From the NCBI GenBank assembly GCA_963747555.1, contig CAVVFZ010000034.1, forward strand, positions 124,001 to 188,000: a DNA stretch of 64,000 nt, given 5' to 3'. The position numbers and the translations under genes are program-made. Source of the DNA: DUZB01 sp963747555 (GTDB taxonomy: Bacteria > Desulfobacterota > DSM-4660 > Desulfatiglandales > Desulfatiglandaceae). Positions 27,028 to 36,876 of the stretch are shown here, one piece after another. How positions within the stretch are numbered: the first letter of the stretch is position 1; each line of letters opens with the position of its first letter. The notes beneath the pieces are model-generated. The model did not search any database. It was not told where the DNA came from and saw only the letters and a program-made list of their open reading frames with translations.

Positions 27028-29706
27028 ATGAGTATTCATAACCTGGAGAGAATCTTCAAGCCCAATTCCCTGGCCATTATAGGCGCCAGTGAACGACCGG
27101 GAAGCATCGGCGATTCTCTCATGAAAAACGTCTTGACCGGGGGCTACAAGGGAAAGGTTTTTCCCGTAAATCCAAAAACAGGGGTGATTCACGGGCTTCC
27201 TGCCTGCGCTTCCGTTAAGGATATTGACCAATCCGTCGATCTGGCTATTATTGCGACCCCGATCCTGAAGGTCCCTTCCATTATCCGCGAATGCGTTCGC
27301 GCCAAGGTTGCCGGCGCCGTTGTACTCTCCGCCGGGGGAAAAGAGATCGGCAAAAAAGGACTGGAGGTGGAGGCCAAAATCAAGGAAGAAGCCCGAAAAG
27401 GAGATCTTCGCATTATCGGTCCCAATTGCATGGGGATTATATCAACGGAACCGGGACTCAATGCCAGCTTCGGCAGTTTGATGCCGTTAGCCGGAAAGAT
27501 GGCCTTTGTATCCCAGAGTGGCGCCATCTGCGCTGCTATCCTCGACCTATCCATGCGTGAGGGAATCGGCTTCAGCCATTTTGTAAGCATCGGCTCCATG
27601 CTGGACGTGGACTTCGGGGATTTGATCAACTATCTCGGGGAAGATCCCGGTGTGAAGAGTATCGTCCTTTATGTGGAAAGCCTTACCAATGTTCGGAAGT
27701 TTATGGGCGCGGCACGGGCCATATCCAGGGTAAAACCGATTGTTGTTCTGAAATCAGGGAGATCCAGGGCCGGAGCTGCTGCTGCTGCTTCCCATACCGG
27801 CGCCCTCGCGGGGGAAGATGCCATCTATGATGCGGCATTCAAACGCTGCGGCATTGAACGGGTGGACACCATTGGCGATCTGTTTGATTGTGCGGAACTT
27901 ATGGCCAAGCAGCCCCTCCCTGTCGGGCCGGGATTAGGCATTATCACCAACGGCGGCGGACCGGGGGTCATGGCGGCGGATGCCCTTTCCGCCCATGGGA
28001 TCGAACCGGTTTCTCTCTCGGAGGAAACCAGAAAGAAGCTGGACAACATCCTCCCCCCATACTGGAGCAGGGCCAACCCCGTGGATATCCTGGGAGATGC
28101 CTCTCCGGAACGATGGAGAGACGCGATGAACATCTGTCTTTCAGCTCGCGAGATCTATGCCCTGGTCATCATCTTCGTGCCCCAGGCCCTGAGCAGCGGG
28201 GATGACATTGCAAGGGCTGTTTCGGAACTGATCCGAAGCCGCCCCTGCCCTCCCCTGTTTGCCGTATGGATGGGGGGAGAAAGCGTTGCAAACGGCCACG
28301 CCATCCTCAACGAAGCAGGCATCCCCACCTATGAAACACCGGAAAGGGCCGTCAACGCCTTTGTTCATCTGTATCGGTACAAACGAAATCTGGAGATGCT
28401 TCAAGAAATTCCGCCGGAACTTCCCCGCTCTCTTCATTTCGATCGGGAAAAGGCGGACGGAATCGTACAAGACGGGCTGAAGAGGAGAAGAGCACTGCTC
28501 ACGGAAGTCGAATCAAAGGCCCTTCTCGCAGCCTATGGCATTCCCGTAAATCCCACGGAAATAGCGAAGAACCTGGATCAGGCCTTGGAGATAGCACGGA
28601 AAATGGGGTATCCACTGGTGATGAAGGTCCATTCGAGAGATATCGTTCACAAATCCGATGCCGGCGGAGTGCAGCTGAACCTACGATCGGAACAGGATGT
28701 TGAGGCGGCCTATGGGAAGATTATCGCCCGCTCGCAATCCTATGATCCGAAAGCAAAAATCCTGGGCGTGACCATTCAAGCCATGCTGGAACGGCCCGAT
28801 TATGAAGTCATCCTGGGCAGCAAGCAAGACGCCCTTTTCGGTCCCGTTATCCTTTTTGGAATGGGCGGCATCATGACGGAGATCCTGAAAGATCAGTCTA
28901 TAGCCCTTCCCCCTCTAAACCGGTTACTGGCCAGGCGTCTCATGGAGAATACCAAGGTCTACAAGGCGCTCAAGGGGTTTCGAAACCGCCCCCCGGTCAG
29001 CCTGGACCTTTTGGAGGAGATCCTGATTCGACTTTCTCAACTCGTTACCGATTTCCCTGAGATCAGAGAACTGGACATCAACCCCATGATCCTTTCAGCA
29101 AAGGGAGCCTGCGCGGTGGATGCGAGGGTCATGGTGGAACCATCGGAAATGAAGGCGCCCCGTCATCTCGTTATCTGCCCTTATCCCAACCAGTTTGAGA
29201 GAACCGTAACAACAAAGGGGGGGCTGTGTTTATTCATCCGGCCCATAAAGCCGGAAGATGCGCCGCTTCTTCAGGATCTTTTCCATACCCTGTCTGAAAA
29301 AAGCATCTACTACCGCTTCTTCTCTCCGCTTAAATCCCTCTCACACAAAATGCTTGTGACGTTTACCCAGATTGACTACGACAAAGACATGGCCCTGATC
29401 GCCATGGATGCGGCACGCAAAGAGGAGAAGATCCTGGGCGTAGCCCGCCTCATCCGAAAACCGGGAGGAACGAAAGCGGAGTTTGCCATTGTCGTGGGTG
29501 ATGACTGGCAGGGAAAGGGGATCGGAGCGGCGCTTATGGATCAACTGATTCTGGTCGCCCGCAAACAGGACCTGGAATCCGTATATGGATTTGTCTTGCC
29601 CCAAAATAAGCAGATGCTGCTTCTTGCCAGGAATCTGGGGTTTAAAATCGACGGAATCCCGGATGAACAGGATGGCGGGGTGAAAATTGAGCTGGAAAGG
29701 CTGTGA
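27028..29706 (+). CDS. Fused NDP-forming acyl-CoA synthetase (alpha-beta) with C-terminal GNAT domain
   Basis: An 892-residue fusion. Residues 1-460 form the CoA-ligase alpha half: a CoA-binding domain (FKPNSLAIIGASERPGSIG) and the phosphohistidine block SHTGALAGEDAIYDAAF. Residues 480-710 are the ATP-grasp beta half (LAAYGIPVNPTE, then GYPLVMKVHSRDIVHKSDAG, then ELDINPMIL). The last 160 residues are a GNAT acetyltransferase domain (YRFFSPLKSLSHKML, then IVVGDDWQGKGIGAALMDQL). The same order occurs in bacterial Pat-type protein lysine acetyltransferases, but those have a dead synthetase half; here the active His and ATP-grasp motifs look intact. It could be a synthetase that also acetylates, or a Pat-like regulator. 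The ATG has TAGGAGAAA upstream. Confidence 0.9.
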   Translation: MSIHNLERIFKPNSLAIIGASERPGSIGDSLMKNVLTGGYKGKVFPVNPKTGVIHGLPACASVKDIDQSVDLAIIATPILKVPSIIRECVRAKVAGAVVLSAGGKEIGKKGLEVEAKIKEEARKGDLRIIGPNCMGIISTEPGLNASFGSLMPLAGKMAFVSQSGAICAAILDLSMREGIGFSHFVSIGSMLDVDFGDLINYLGEDPGVKSIVLYVESLTNVRKFMGAARAISRVKPIVVLKSGRSRAGAAAAASHTGALAGEDAIYDAAFKRCGIERVDTIGDLFDCAELMAKQPLPVGPGLGIITNGGGPGVMAADALSAHGIEPVSLSEETRKKLDNILPPYWSRANPVDILGDASPERWRDAMNICLSAREIYALVIIFVPQALSSGDDIARAVSELIRSRPCPPLFAVWMGGESVANGHAILNEAGIPTYETPERAVNAFVHLYRYKRNLEMLQEIPPELPRSLHFDREKADGIVQDGLKRRRALLTEVESKALLAAYGIPVNPTEIAKNLDQALEIARKMGYPLVMKVHSRDIVHKSDAGGVQLNLRSEQDVEAAYGKIIARSQSYDPKAKILGVTIQAMLERPDYEVILGSKQDALFGPVILFGMGGIMTEILKDQSIALPPLNRLLARRLMENTKVYKALKGFRNRPPVSLDLLEEILIRLSQLVTDFPEIRELDINPMILSAKGACAVDARVMVEPSEMKAPRHLVICPYPNQFERTVTTKGGLCLFIRPIKPEDAPLLQDLFHTLSEKSIYYRFFSPLKSLSHKMLVTFTQIDYDKDMALIAMDAARKEEKILGVARLIRKPGGTKAEFAIVVGDDWQGKGIGAALMDQLILVARKQDLESVYGFVLPQNKQMLLLARNLGFKIDGIPDEQDGGVKIELERL

Positions 29707-29725
29707 TCCAAAATAAACCTCCCTG

Positions 29726-29982
29726 GTATCCTATTCAAATTCCTTGGTACTATGTTTGGATTCGACAAAGCCATTCCGCCACAGGGTCTTTTTTGCTGCC
29801 GCATCTAATTCCCATGGAGCACCGGTCCTTTTAGACTGGTACGGAGAGGTCGTTGAAAGCTCAGCATTATTTTTTGTACCAGCCTAAAAGGACCTTACAA
29901 CAGTCAGTGAAGGTCGATCCAAGATGCGACAGCAAAAAAGACCCTGTGACTCCATTACTGCCAGGATTTTTGAATATGATAC
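29726..29982. repeat. Nested palindromic element, copy A (257 bp)
   Basis: Termini GTATCCTATTCAAA and TTTGAATATGATAC are inverted repeats. A middle arm pair (29780-29806 with 29922-29948) matches at 26 of 27 positions, and an inner pair (29824-29842 with 29876-29894) at 18 of 19. Both sides are flanked by CCTCCCTG (29718-29725 and 29983-29990), an exact 8-bp target duplication. It lies between two convergent genes. No coding capacity. Confidence 0.85.
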
Positions 29983-30054
29983 CCTCCCTGCCTCTCTGCG
30001 TCTCCGCGCGAGATCATTTGTTCCAGGAAAGACCATGCCGGCAATTGCCCGGCC

Positions 30055-31629
30055 TCACACAACCTGGTATACGGTAACGGGTCTGGAATACCCTTTGACC
30101 TGTTGTGGAGGTTGTTCTTTCAGATTAAAGGGGTGCCTGAGCCTTTTTACAGTTTCCTCGCTTATGAGGATATCGCAGTGAAAAGATTTTGTCAGATCCT
30201 GCAGCCTTGAAGCCAGATTGACCGTGTTTCCGATAAGGGCATAGGACAGATGATCTTCGCTCCCGGTATTCCCCGCCAATACTTCACCGGTACAGATCCC
30301 TATTCCATGGGCAAACGGGGGTTTGCCCTGAGCAACACGCTGTTCGTTCAGGTTTTGAAGAGCTTTTCTCATCTCCAGGGCGGCCTTTACGGCCTGATCC
30401 GCGTGGCCTTCACATTTCAAGGGAACCCCGAAAACCGCCTCGATTTCATCTCCCACGTATTGAAGCACCAACCCCTCGTGAAAGCGAATAACATGCTGCA
30501 TGGCGGTGAAATACGACCTCATGCTCCGGATGGCCTCTTCCGGATCGTTTTCTTCCACGTAGGTCGTAAAATCCCGGAGATCCGAAAACAACAAGGTTGC
30601 CTCAGTTCTTTCGCCGTTCAAGGGAATGTTTCCGGCCAGGATCTGGTCCCTGATTTCGGGCGTGACATACTTTCCAAAGGTGTTCTTTATCCTTTCTCTG
30701 TCGGCAAGGGCGCGAATCATATCATTGCCCACATCGCCCAAAACCCCGATTTCATCGTTGGACAGGACCCTTATCTGCTGGTCGAAATGCCCTTCCTTTA
30801 ATTTTTCCACAACATTCAGGATATCCTCAAGAGGCTCCAGGATGGATTTCCCCACAAGAACATTGAGTCTCATGGCCAGGATGATAAAGATGACACTCAG
30901 AACGGCGGTGAACAGAAATATGCTTCCGGCCAGATCAGACGGGGAAAGTACGCTGTTTTTCGCTTCTACCGCAATAAACAGGAGCGTAACCAAAAGAAGG
31001 AGCATCGGATTGAGGGTTCCCGCAAGATTGAGAAGCCTGATTCTCCGTAAAATGGAAATTTTCACCGTCCCCGGCAACGCCGCCAGCCTTCCTCGCGGAA
31101 AAAATAGAGGAATAAGGTGTTGCCGTAAAAAATTTTCCAGCAGGAAAAAAGAGAGCCCCGCAGTAATCAGACCGATCATAAAGGATCTGAAAAAGAGAAA
31201 AAAGCATATGGTTGCAGAAGTATAAAAAAAGAGATGGAAGGTCAGAATCACAAAAAACGGCACGACAACGTAGGTGGACACATTGATCAGGGTGAGTATC
31301 AGAGGAAGGTTGATGAGTCGCTTTTCAGCCTTTTCTCTGAGTCCATCGGGGATTCTCCCCTGTTCAGTTATGATCAGCTTGCAGACGCGGGAGATGGGCC
31401 TTTGGATCCTGGATTGAATCCAGAGTATCAACAACATAACCACCGGATAAATGAGAAAAAAAAGGAGCCACCCCTTCTCTTTAAAAAGAAAAATTCTGGT
31501 TTCTTCAAAAAATTCGAGGGGAGTAAAAAAGTTGAGAGCGAAAATCGTCAGAAAACCGAACAAGTTCGCGCCCAGATTTCGGAGATAAAGCCCCGTCATC
31601 CCGGGTTGAAGAACTCGCGGTTCTTTCAT
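30055..31629 (-). CDS. Membrane class III adenylate/guanylate cyclase with HAMP-like linker
   Basis: About 524 residues. The N-terminal half has five or six hydrophobic helices (for example FGFLTIFALNFFTPL and IVPFFVILTFHLFFY-like stretches), then a HAMP-like segment (ILEPLEDILNVVEKLKEG) and a linker helix. The catalytic domain starts FGKYVTPEIRDQIL and includes the first metal Asp in LLFSDLRDFTTY, the second in LQYVGDEIEAVFG, and the transition-state Asn/Arg block YALIGNTVNLASRLQ. All key positions appear present, so it probably makes cAMP. The start at 31629 was chosen because GAGGA lies about 7 bases before it; ATGs at 31668 and 31656 are alternatives. The membrane part resembles a sensor of unknown signal. 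Confidence 0.85.
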   Translation of the reverse strand: MKEPRVLQPGMTGLYLRNLGANLFGFLTIFALNFFTPLEFFEETRIFLFKEKGWLLFFLIYPVVMLLILWIQSRIQRPISRVCKLIITEQGRIPDGLREKAEKRLINLPLILTLINVSTYVVVPFFVILTFHLFFYTSATICFFLFFRSFMIGLITAGLSFFLLENFLRQHLIPLFFPRGRLAALPGTVKISILRRIRLLNLAGTLNPMLLLLVTLLFIAVEAKNSVLSPSDLAGSIFLFTAVLSVIFIILAMRLNVLVGKSILEPLEDILNVVEKLKEGHFDQQIRVLSNDEIGVLGDVGNDMIRALADRERIKNTFGKYVTPEIRDQILAGNIPLNGERTEATLLFSDLRDFTTYVEENDPEEAIRSMRSYFTAMQHVIRFHEGLVLQYVGDEIEAVFGVPLKCEGHADQAVKAALEMRKALQNLNEQRVAQGKPPFAHGIGICTGEVLAGNTGSEDHLSYALIGNTVNLASRLQDLTKSFHCDILISEETVKRLRHPFNLKEQPPQQVKGYSRPVTVYQVV

Positions 31630-31860
31630 GTTATCTTCCTCTATCTTTAACGGCATTTTTGTCCCCATTTCCTGGCAAAATTCTTCCCGTGGATTTCTTT
31701 AAAATTACCGTCTCTTTAAAAAATATGGTACTATGTCGGCAGTGAATCTATTTTATTAACGGTTTTCTCATTTAAAAACAACCTACTTCAAAAGATGGCC
31801 TGTGGAAGGAAAAAATCAGGAAGCGGCCCACAGGCACGATTTTATAAGACCAAATAATGT

Positions 31861-33675
31861 TTGAAAATGAATCTGGAAAATCCATTATCTCTTGAAAATG
31901 TCTGCGAAAGCCTTCTGAAAAGCGGGCTCATATCCATGGACCAGAAGAAAGAGATCCTTCTGGATAGAACCGCGTTGCCTCAGAACGCTGATCGAACGCG
32001 GCGCCTTTCCGGTTTGTCTAAAAAAAGGAGCTTCAATCCGGTTGTTATCATCGATCAGATCGCCGCCTTGAAAATGAACAGGTGGGATGACCCTGAAAAA
32101 ATTCTGGACGAAGATACCATCTATCAATCCCTTGCAGAGGAATGGGGAATCCCTTACAAAAAGATAGATCCGCTCAAGCTTGATCTGGACCTCGTGACAA
32201 CCACCCTGCCCCATACCTTTGCCAGAAGACATCTGGCCCTTCCTGTTCTTGCAAAGGACGGATGTCTGTTTGTGGCCATGGCCAATCCTTTCAATGTTGA
32301 AATCCTCGACAATATTGCCAGGGTTGTTCACATGAAGGTAAAACCCGTGGTCAGTTCCCGATCGGATATTATCAGGCTTCTTGATGAATTTTACGGCTTT
32401 AAAAGATCTATTACCGCAGCGGAAAATGAGTTTTCGGGCTCTTCGGTGGATCTGGGCAACCTGGAACAGTATGTACGCCTTAAAACGGCGGAAGAACTTC
32501 CCTCCAACGACAAACACATCGTGAACGCCGTGAATCATATCCTTAGTTATGCCTTCGATCAGCGGGCAAGCGATGTCCACATCGAGCCCAAGCGCGAAGT
32601 AAGCCTGATAAGGATACGGATAGACGGGGTCCTGCATCCCATCTATGATTTCCCGAAAAAGGTACATTCGGCTATCGTGAGTCGCATCAAGAGCCTCGCA
32701 AGGCTGGATATCTCGGAAAAGCGGAAACCCCAGGACGGCAGGATCAAGATGGATAAAGGGGGAGTGGAGACCGAAATAAGGGTTTCGACGGTCCCTGTGG
32801 CCTTCGGTGAGAAGGTGGTCATGCGAATCATGGATCCGGAAATCCTCTTCCAGGATCTGGAAAATCTCGGCTTTTCTCCGGAAGACCTGGCCTCTTACAA
32901 CCAGGTTATCCACATGCCGCACGGAATGGTCGTGGTCTGCGGACCAACGGGCAGTGGAAAATCCACAACCCTCTATTCAACGCTGCGGGATCTCGCCTCA
33001 CCGGGAGTGAACATTACAACGGTGGAAGACCCGGTGGAAATGGTTCATGAAGGGTTTAACCAGATCGGAGTTCTGCCCGCGGTAAACGTAACCTTTGCAT
33101 CGATTCTCCGGAATATTCTGAGACAGGACCCCGATATTATCATGGTTGGGGAAATGAGAGACCTGGAAACCGCTGTAAATGCCGTTCAGGCCGCCCTGAC
33201 CGGGCATTTGGTTCTTTCGACCCTTCACACCAATGATGCCGTTTCCGCCATCATACGACTCCTTGACCTGGGAATTCCGGCATTCCTCATCCAGGCAACG
33301 ATGATCGGAATCCTTGCACAACGGTTGGTGCGTAAGATATGCGTGTACTGCAAGGAAGCTTTTCAAATAGACAGCGGGGAATTAAAGGCCCAAGGTCTGG
33401 ACCTTGGCAGAGAGGGAACGGTGGAGCTTTTCAGGGGAAAGGGATGCTTGAAGTGCCGGGGTACAGGGTACTCCGGCAGAATTGCCATCTTCGAATTTCT
33501 TCCGATCACGGAAACCATAAGAAAGTTGATCAAGGCCGAAACGGATACGGAGACCTTGCGTGTCCAAGCACTGGAAGAAGGGATGTTCACCCTCAGGGAA
33601 AATGCCGTAAGAAAACTCCTGGAAGGGAAGACCACCTTTGAAGAGGTTCTCAGAGTCACCTGGACGCATACATAA
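31861..33675 (+). CDS. Type IV pilus assembly/type II secretion ATPase (PilB/GspE family)
   Basis: A 604-residue hexameric secretion ATPase. The N-terminal MshEN-like part (residues 90-200) includes DEDTIYQSLAEEWGIPY. The catalytic half has ASDVHIEP, the Walker A GPTGSGKSTT (about residue 360), the Asp box TTVEDPVE, the Walker B IIMVGEMRDLETA and the His box LSTLHTNDA. A CxxC...CxxC zinc site follows (CVYCKEAF and CLKCRGTG), as in PilB/GspE. Start is TTG at 31861 or, more likely, the ATG two codons later (31867). No pilin or PilC gene is adjacent except a small secreted protein directly after, so the machinery is probably dispersed in the genome. Confidence 0.9.
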   Translation: MKMNLENPLSLENVCESLLKSGLISMDQKKEILLDRTALPQNADRTRRLSGLSKKRSFNPVVIIDQIAALKMNRWDDPEKILDEDTIYQSLAEEWGIPYKKIDPLKLDLDLVTTTLPHTFARRHLALPVLAKDGCLFVAMANPFNVEILDNIARVVHMKVKPVVSSRSDIIRLLDEFYGFKRSITAAENEFSGSSVDLGNLEQYVRLKTAEELPSNDKHIVNAVNHILSYAFDQRASDVHIEPKREVSLIRIRIDGVLHPIYDFPKKVHSAIVSRIKSLARLDISEKRKPQDGRIKMDKGGVETEIRVSTVPVAFGEKVVMRIMDPEILFQDLENLGFSPEDLASYNQVIHMPHGMVVVCGPTGSGKSTTLYSTLRDLASPGVNITTVEDPVEMVHEGFNQIGVLPAVNVTFASILRNILRQDPDIIMVGEMRDLETAVNAVQAALTGHLVLSTLHTNDAVSAIIRLLDLGIPAFLIQATMIGILAQRLVRKICVYCKEAFQIDSGELKAQGLDLGREGTVELFRGKGCLKCRGTGYSGRIAIFEFLPITETIRKLIKAETDTETLRVQALEEGMFTLRENAVRKLLEGKTTFEEVLRVTWTHT

Positions 33676-33715
33676 GATCGATGCGACCTATTTTTGTAAA
33701 GCGGAGGATAGAAAA

Positions 33716-34087
33716 ATGTCTCATTTCCCGTTTTTCAAAGACCGACATCTATTGCGGTCGGTCCTGTTTATTTTTTTTCTTTTCCCGGCCATGCCATTAT
33801 GTTTTGCGGGCAGTCAGGCTGATAATGTCGTATCCGCATCCGTGGTTATTGAAAGCAAAGGAGACGGGGGCATAAAAATCGGCGGCCGGAAATTTCTGGT
33901 AACGGACAGAACCCAAATCCTTGATCTGCTTGGAAAATCTATCCCAATTTGCGATCTCCCCGTCCCCAGTGAGGCGGTGGTCGAATATATTGAGGTGGAC
34001 GATAATGTCCCTGAATGTCTGAAAATTGAGGTTACCAGGCTTTTGCCGAATTCAGAGATTGGGCCGAAGTCAAAGGATTCGGATTGA
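33716..34087 (+). CDS. Small secreted protein of unknown function
   Basis: A 123-residue protein starting at the ATG at 33716 (GCGGAGGAT upstream). A signal peptide is clear: charged start, hydrophobic core SVLFIFFLFPAMPLC, and a cleavage site after CFAGS. The mature part begins with VVSASVVIESKGDGGIKIGG and has a short beta-rich pattern with two cysteines. I do not recognise the family. It follows the PilB/GspE-type ATPase by 40 bases and precedes recN, so a periplasmic role in the same secretion or pilus system is a guess from position only. Confidence 0.65.
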   Translation: MSHFPFFKDRHLLRSVLFIFFLFPAMPLCFAGSQADNVVSASVVIESKGDGGIKIGGRKFLVTDRTQILDLLGKSIPICDLPVPSEAVVEYIEVDDNVPECLKIEVTRLLPNSEIGPKSKDSD

Positions 34088-34130
34088 GGATGACATTGCC
34101 ATAGGTCTATGGCCACAATGGATGATCAGC

Positions 34131-35831
34131 ATGCTTGTTCAACTTAACATTCATGATTTTGCTATTATCAGACATCTGGAACTTTCTCTGAAGGAAGGGT
34201 TGAACATCCTTTCGGGAGAGACAGGCGCCGGCAAATCTATTATTATCAACGCCATCAACTTGATTTTGGGCGGGAGATCCTCACTGGACATTATTCGTTC
34301 AGGGTCCGGAGAAGCCGTGGTGGAAGCTTTTTTTGAATTTCCAAAAGATACGGAAATCAAAGGATATTTAAAGGACATCGGGGTCTCTTTTGATGGAGAA
34401 CTGCTCATCAAAAGGACGATCTCCCGCGAAGGTCGAAACAAGGTTTTCTTAAACGGCGCCATGGTCACCCTGCAGATGCTCTCCGGCCTCGGATCCCGAC
34501 TGATCAGTATTTCGGGTCAACATGAACACCAGATGCTCCTGAACCCTGAAAATCATCTTGCGCTCCTGGATGACTTCAGCGGTCTTACGGGCGACCGGGA
34601 CCTCCTTCATCAGATGTACCGCAGCTACCAGACTGTGATGGAAGAAATGGAGACCCTGAAAACAGAGATCGAACGGCAGAAGGAGAAGAGGGAACTGGCC
34701 CGGTTCCAGATGCAGGAAATCGAACAAGCTGCCGTGATTCCCGGAGAAGACAAATCCCTTTTGCAAGAAAAGAAGAGGCTTCAACATGCGGAAGAACTGT
34801 TGGAGATCGTTACCTACGGCTACCAGGTGCTGTATGAAAACAACGATTCGATTCTTTCTTCTCTGGGGCGATGCACGAGGCAGGTGGGAAAAGCGGCACA
34901 AATCGACAGGGATCTGACCCGGATTGAAGATATCCTCAATGGGATTCAGGCTGGCCTTGAAGATGCCTCTTTTGCCCTCAGGGATTATCGGAAACGCATC
35001 GAAATCGATCCCTCGCGATTGGAACAGGTTTCGGAAAGGCTAACCGCACTCAATCAGCTCAAGCGCAAGTATGGGCCGGAACTGGAAGATGTTCTTGCCG
35101 TCAAAGAGGAACTGATTTCCCGGATGTCCCAGATGGACATTCACGGGAAGCGACTTTCGGATCTGGAAGGGACAGCCCAACGGTTGGAGAAAGAACTGCT
35201 TCAAAAAGCCATGGCCCTTTCTGCAGACCGCAGGAAAGGAGCGAAGCTTTTCAAGGAAGACCTGGAAAGAGAGTTGCGTCGGTTGCACATGAACAGAACC
35301 GAATTTCAGATTAATTTTCAGGAGAACCGGTCGGGGGAAGAAAAGATCAAGATAGGCCCTGACGGTATTGATCATGTGGAATTCATGATCTCTCCAAATC
35401 CCGGGGAAGCGCTTAAACCGCTCTCCAAAATAGCCTCCGGCGGCGAGCTGTCAAGAATCATGCTGGCCATCAAGTCCATTCTTGCAAGGACCGGCGCTGT
35501 CGAAACGATTATCTTTGATGAAGTGGATGCGGGAATAAGCGGAGCCACGGCCGAAGTCGTGGGGAAAAAGATCAAAACCCTTGCCGATTATCACCAGATA
35601 TTGTGCATTACCCATCTTCCCCAAATCGCCAGCCAGGTAGGAACCCATTACACCGTTAAAAAGGAAGTGGTCTCCGATCGGACGGAAGTCTCCATCTGCT
35701 GTCTGAAGCCCGAAGAAAGGGTTCGGGAAATCGCAAGGCTTTTAGGGGGAAGTGAGATCACCCACCACGCTGTGGCCCATGCGGAAGACATGCTCCGGAA
35801 GGCCGCACGTGCGGAAGAGCGGATTCCGTAA
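34131..35831 (+). CDS. recN: DNA repair protein RecN
   Basis: A 566-residue SMC-like ATPase for double-strand break repair. The N-terminus MLVQLNIHDFAIIRHLELSL and Walker A GETGAGKS are standard for RecN. The central ~300 residues are coiled coil (long charged helices around EMETLKTEIERQKEKREL). The C-terminal half contains the signature ASGGELSRIMLAIK and Walker B TIIFDEVDAGISG, then the His-switch ITHLPQIAS. Upstream in-frame codons exist, but the start at 34131 matches the family N-terminus. It begins 43 bases after the secreted-protein gene. Confidence 0.95.
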   Translation: MLVQLNIHDFAIIRHLELSLKEGLNILSGETGAGKSIIINAINLILGGRSSLDIIRSGSGEAVVEAFFEFPKDTEIKGYLKDIGVSFDGELLIKRTISREGRNKVFLNGAMVTLQMLSGLGSRLISISGQHEHQMLLNPENHLALLDDFSGLTGDRDLLHQMYRSYQTVMEEMETLKTEIERQKEKRELARFQMQEIEQAAVIPGEDKSLLQEKKRLQHAEELLEIVTYGYQVLYENNDSILSSLGRCTRQVGKAAQIDRDLTRIEDILNGIQAGLEDASFALRDYRKRIEIDPSRLEQVSERLTALNQLKRKYGPELEDVLAVKEELISRMSQMDIHGKRLSDLEGTAQRLEKELLQKAMALSADRRKGAKLFKEDLERELRRLHMNRTEFQINFQENRSGEEKIKIGPDGIDHVEFMISPNPGEALKPLSKIASGGELSRIMLAIKSILARTGAVETIIFDEVDAGISGATAEVVGKKIKTLADYHQILCITHLPQIASQVGTHYTVKKEVVSDRTEVSICCLKPEERVREIARLLGGSEITHHAVAHAEDMLRKAARAEERIP

Positions 35832-35860
35832 GCGAGAAGATTAAAGGGGAGCAACCACCC

Positions 35861-36874
35861 ATGAGAGAAATTTCAGTAACGGATATTGAAGGGATCCGAA
35901 TCGGACACGCACAGGATCTGGATGCCCTTACCGGATGCACGGTGCTCATAGCGGAAAAGGGGGTTACCGCGGGAGTGGACGTCCGGGGCGGAGCGCCGGG
36001 AACCAGGGAAACCGACCTGCTGGATCCGGTCAATTTGGTTCAGCAGATTCATGCCGTTCTTCTTGCCGGTGGAAGTGCATTTGGACTGGACGCTGCAACC
36101 GGCGTCATGCAATATCTCGAAGAACGGGGCGTGGGCTTTGATGTGGGCATCACCAAAATCCCCATCGTGTGCGGAGCGGTTCTGTTTGATCTGGGGATTG
36201 GGGATCACAAAGTGCGTCCGGACAGCAAGATGGGGTATCAGGCCTGCCTGAATGCGACACTTACCGGGTGTGCTGAAGGAGACGTGGGGGCGGGGACGGG
36301 AGCTTCCGTCGGGAAGATTCTCGGCGTGGAGCAATCCATGAAGAGCGGACTCGGGACCTGCTGCTATCAGGCGGGAGCCTTCAAATTGGGAGCAGTCGTC
36401 GCGGTAAACTGTCTCGGGGATGTCATCTATCCGAAGACAGGCGCCATCCTGGCCGGAGTCTTGAGCAAAGACAGGAGTGCCTTTTTGGATACCGAGAAGA
36501 TCATGATCGAACAGTTTGTGGACGGGGGCATTTCTTTCGGCGGCAATACCACCATCGGCATGGTTGTTACAAACGGAAAATTCACCAAATCCCACGCCGG
36601 AAAGCTTGCCTCCATGGCACATAACGGCCTGGCAAGAACCATGAGACCATCCCACACCATGCTGGATGGCGACACCATTTTTGCCCTGGCAACCGGAGAA
36701 GTGGAATCGGACATTAACGTGGCGGGAATGCTTGCGGCAAGGGCCGTGGAAAGTGCCGTATTGAGAGCCGTAGTAAGAGCAAAAGCCCTTGGAGGGCTTC
36801 CCTGTTGTTCAGAACTGCCATTCCTGAGAAAACAAATTCAGGAAATAAAGACGGCGGGGAGGAAAATCCTGTAG
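35861..36874 (+). CDS. P1 family peptidase (DmpA/BapA type)
   Basis: A 337-residue member of the P1 family, N-terminal-nucleophile aminopeptidases that process themselves into two chains. It opens ITDIEGIRIGHAQ-like (here VTDIEGIRIGHAQD), then GCTVLIAEKGVTAGVDVRGG and LLAGGSAFGLDAATGVMQYL. The self-cleavage region is near residue 225 (SFGGNTTIGMVVTN), where the expected pattern is N-T-T/S-I; here NTTIG supplies the nucleophilic Thr. Some homologues degrade beta-peptides or D-Ala amides. It starts 29 bases after recN and ends two bases from the convergent response-regulator gene. Confidence 0.85.
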   Translation: MREISVTDIEGIRIGHAQDLDALTGCTVLIAEKGVTAGVDVRGGAPGTRETDLLDPVNLVQQIHAVLLAGGSAFGLDAATGVMQYLEERGVGFDVGITKIPIVCGAVLFDLGIGDHKVRPDSKMGYQACLNATLTGCAEGDVGAGTGASVGKILGVEQSMKSGLGTCCYQAGAFKLGAVVAVNCLGDVIYPKTGAILAGVLSKDRSAFLDTEKIMIEQFVDGGISFGGNTTIGMVVTNGKFTKSHAGKLASMAHNGLARTMRPSHTMLDGDTIFALATGEVESDINVAGMLAARAVESAVLRAVVRAKALGGLPCCSELPFLRKQIQEIKTAGRKIL

Positions 36875-36876
36875 AC

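Noticed and set aside
29726..29982. Simple rho-independent terminator between convergent genes
   Set aside because: The palindrome is far longer, recurs elsewhere, and has target-site duplications.
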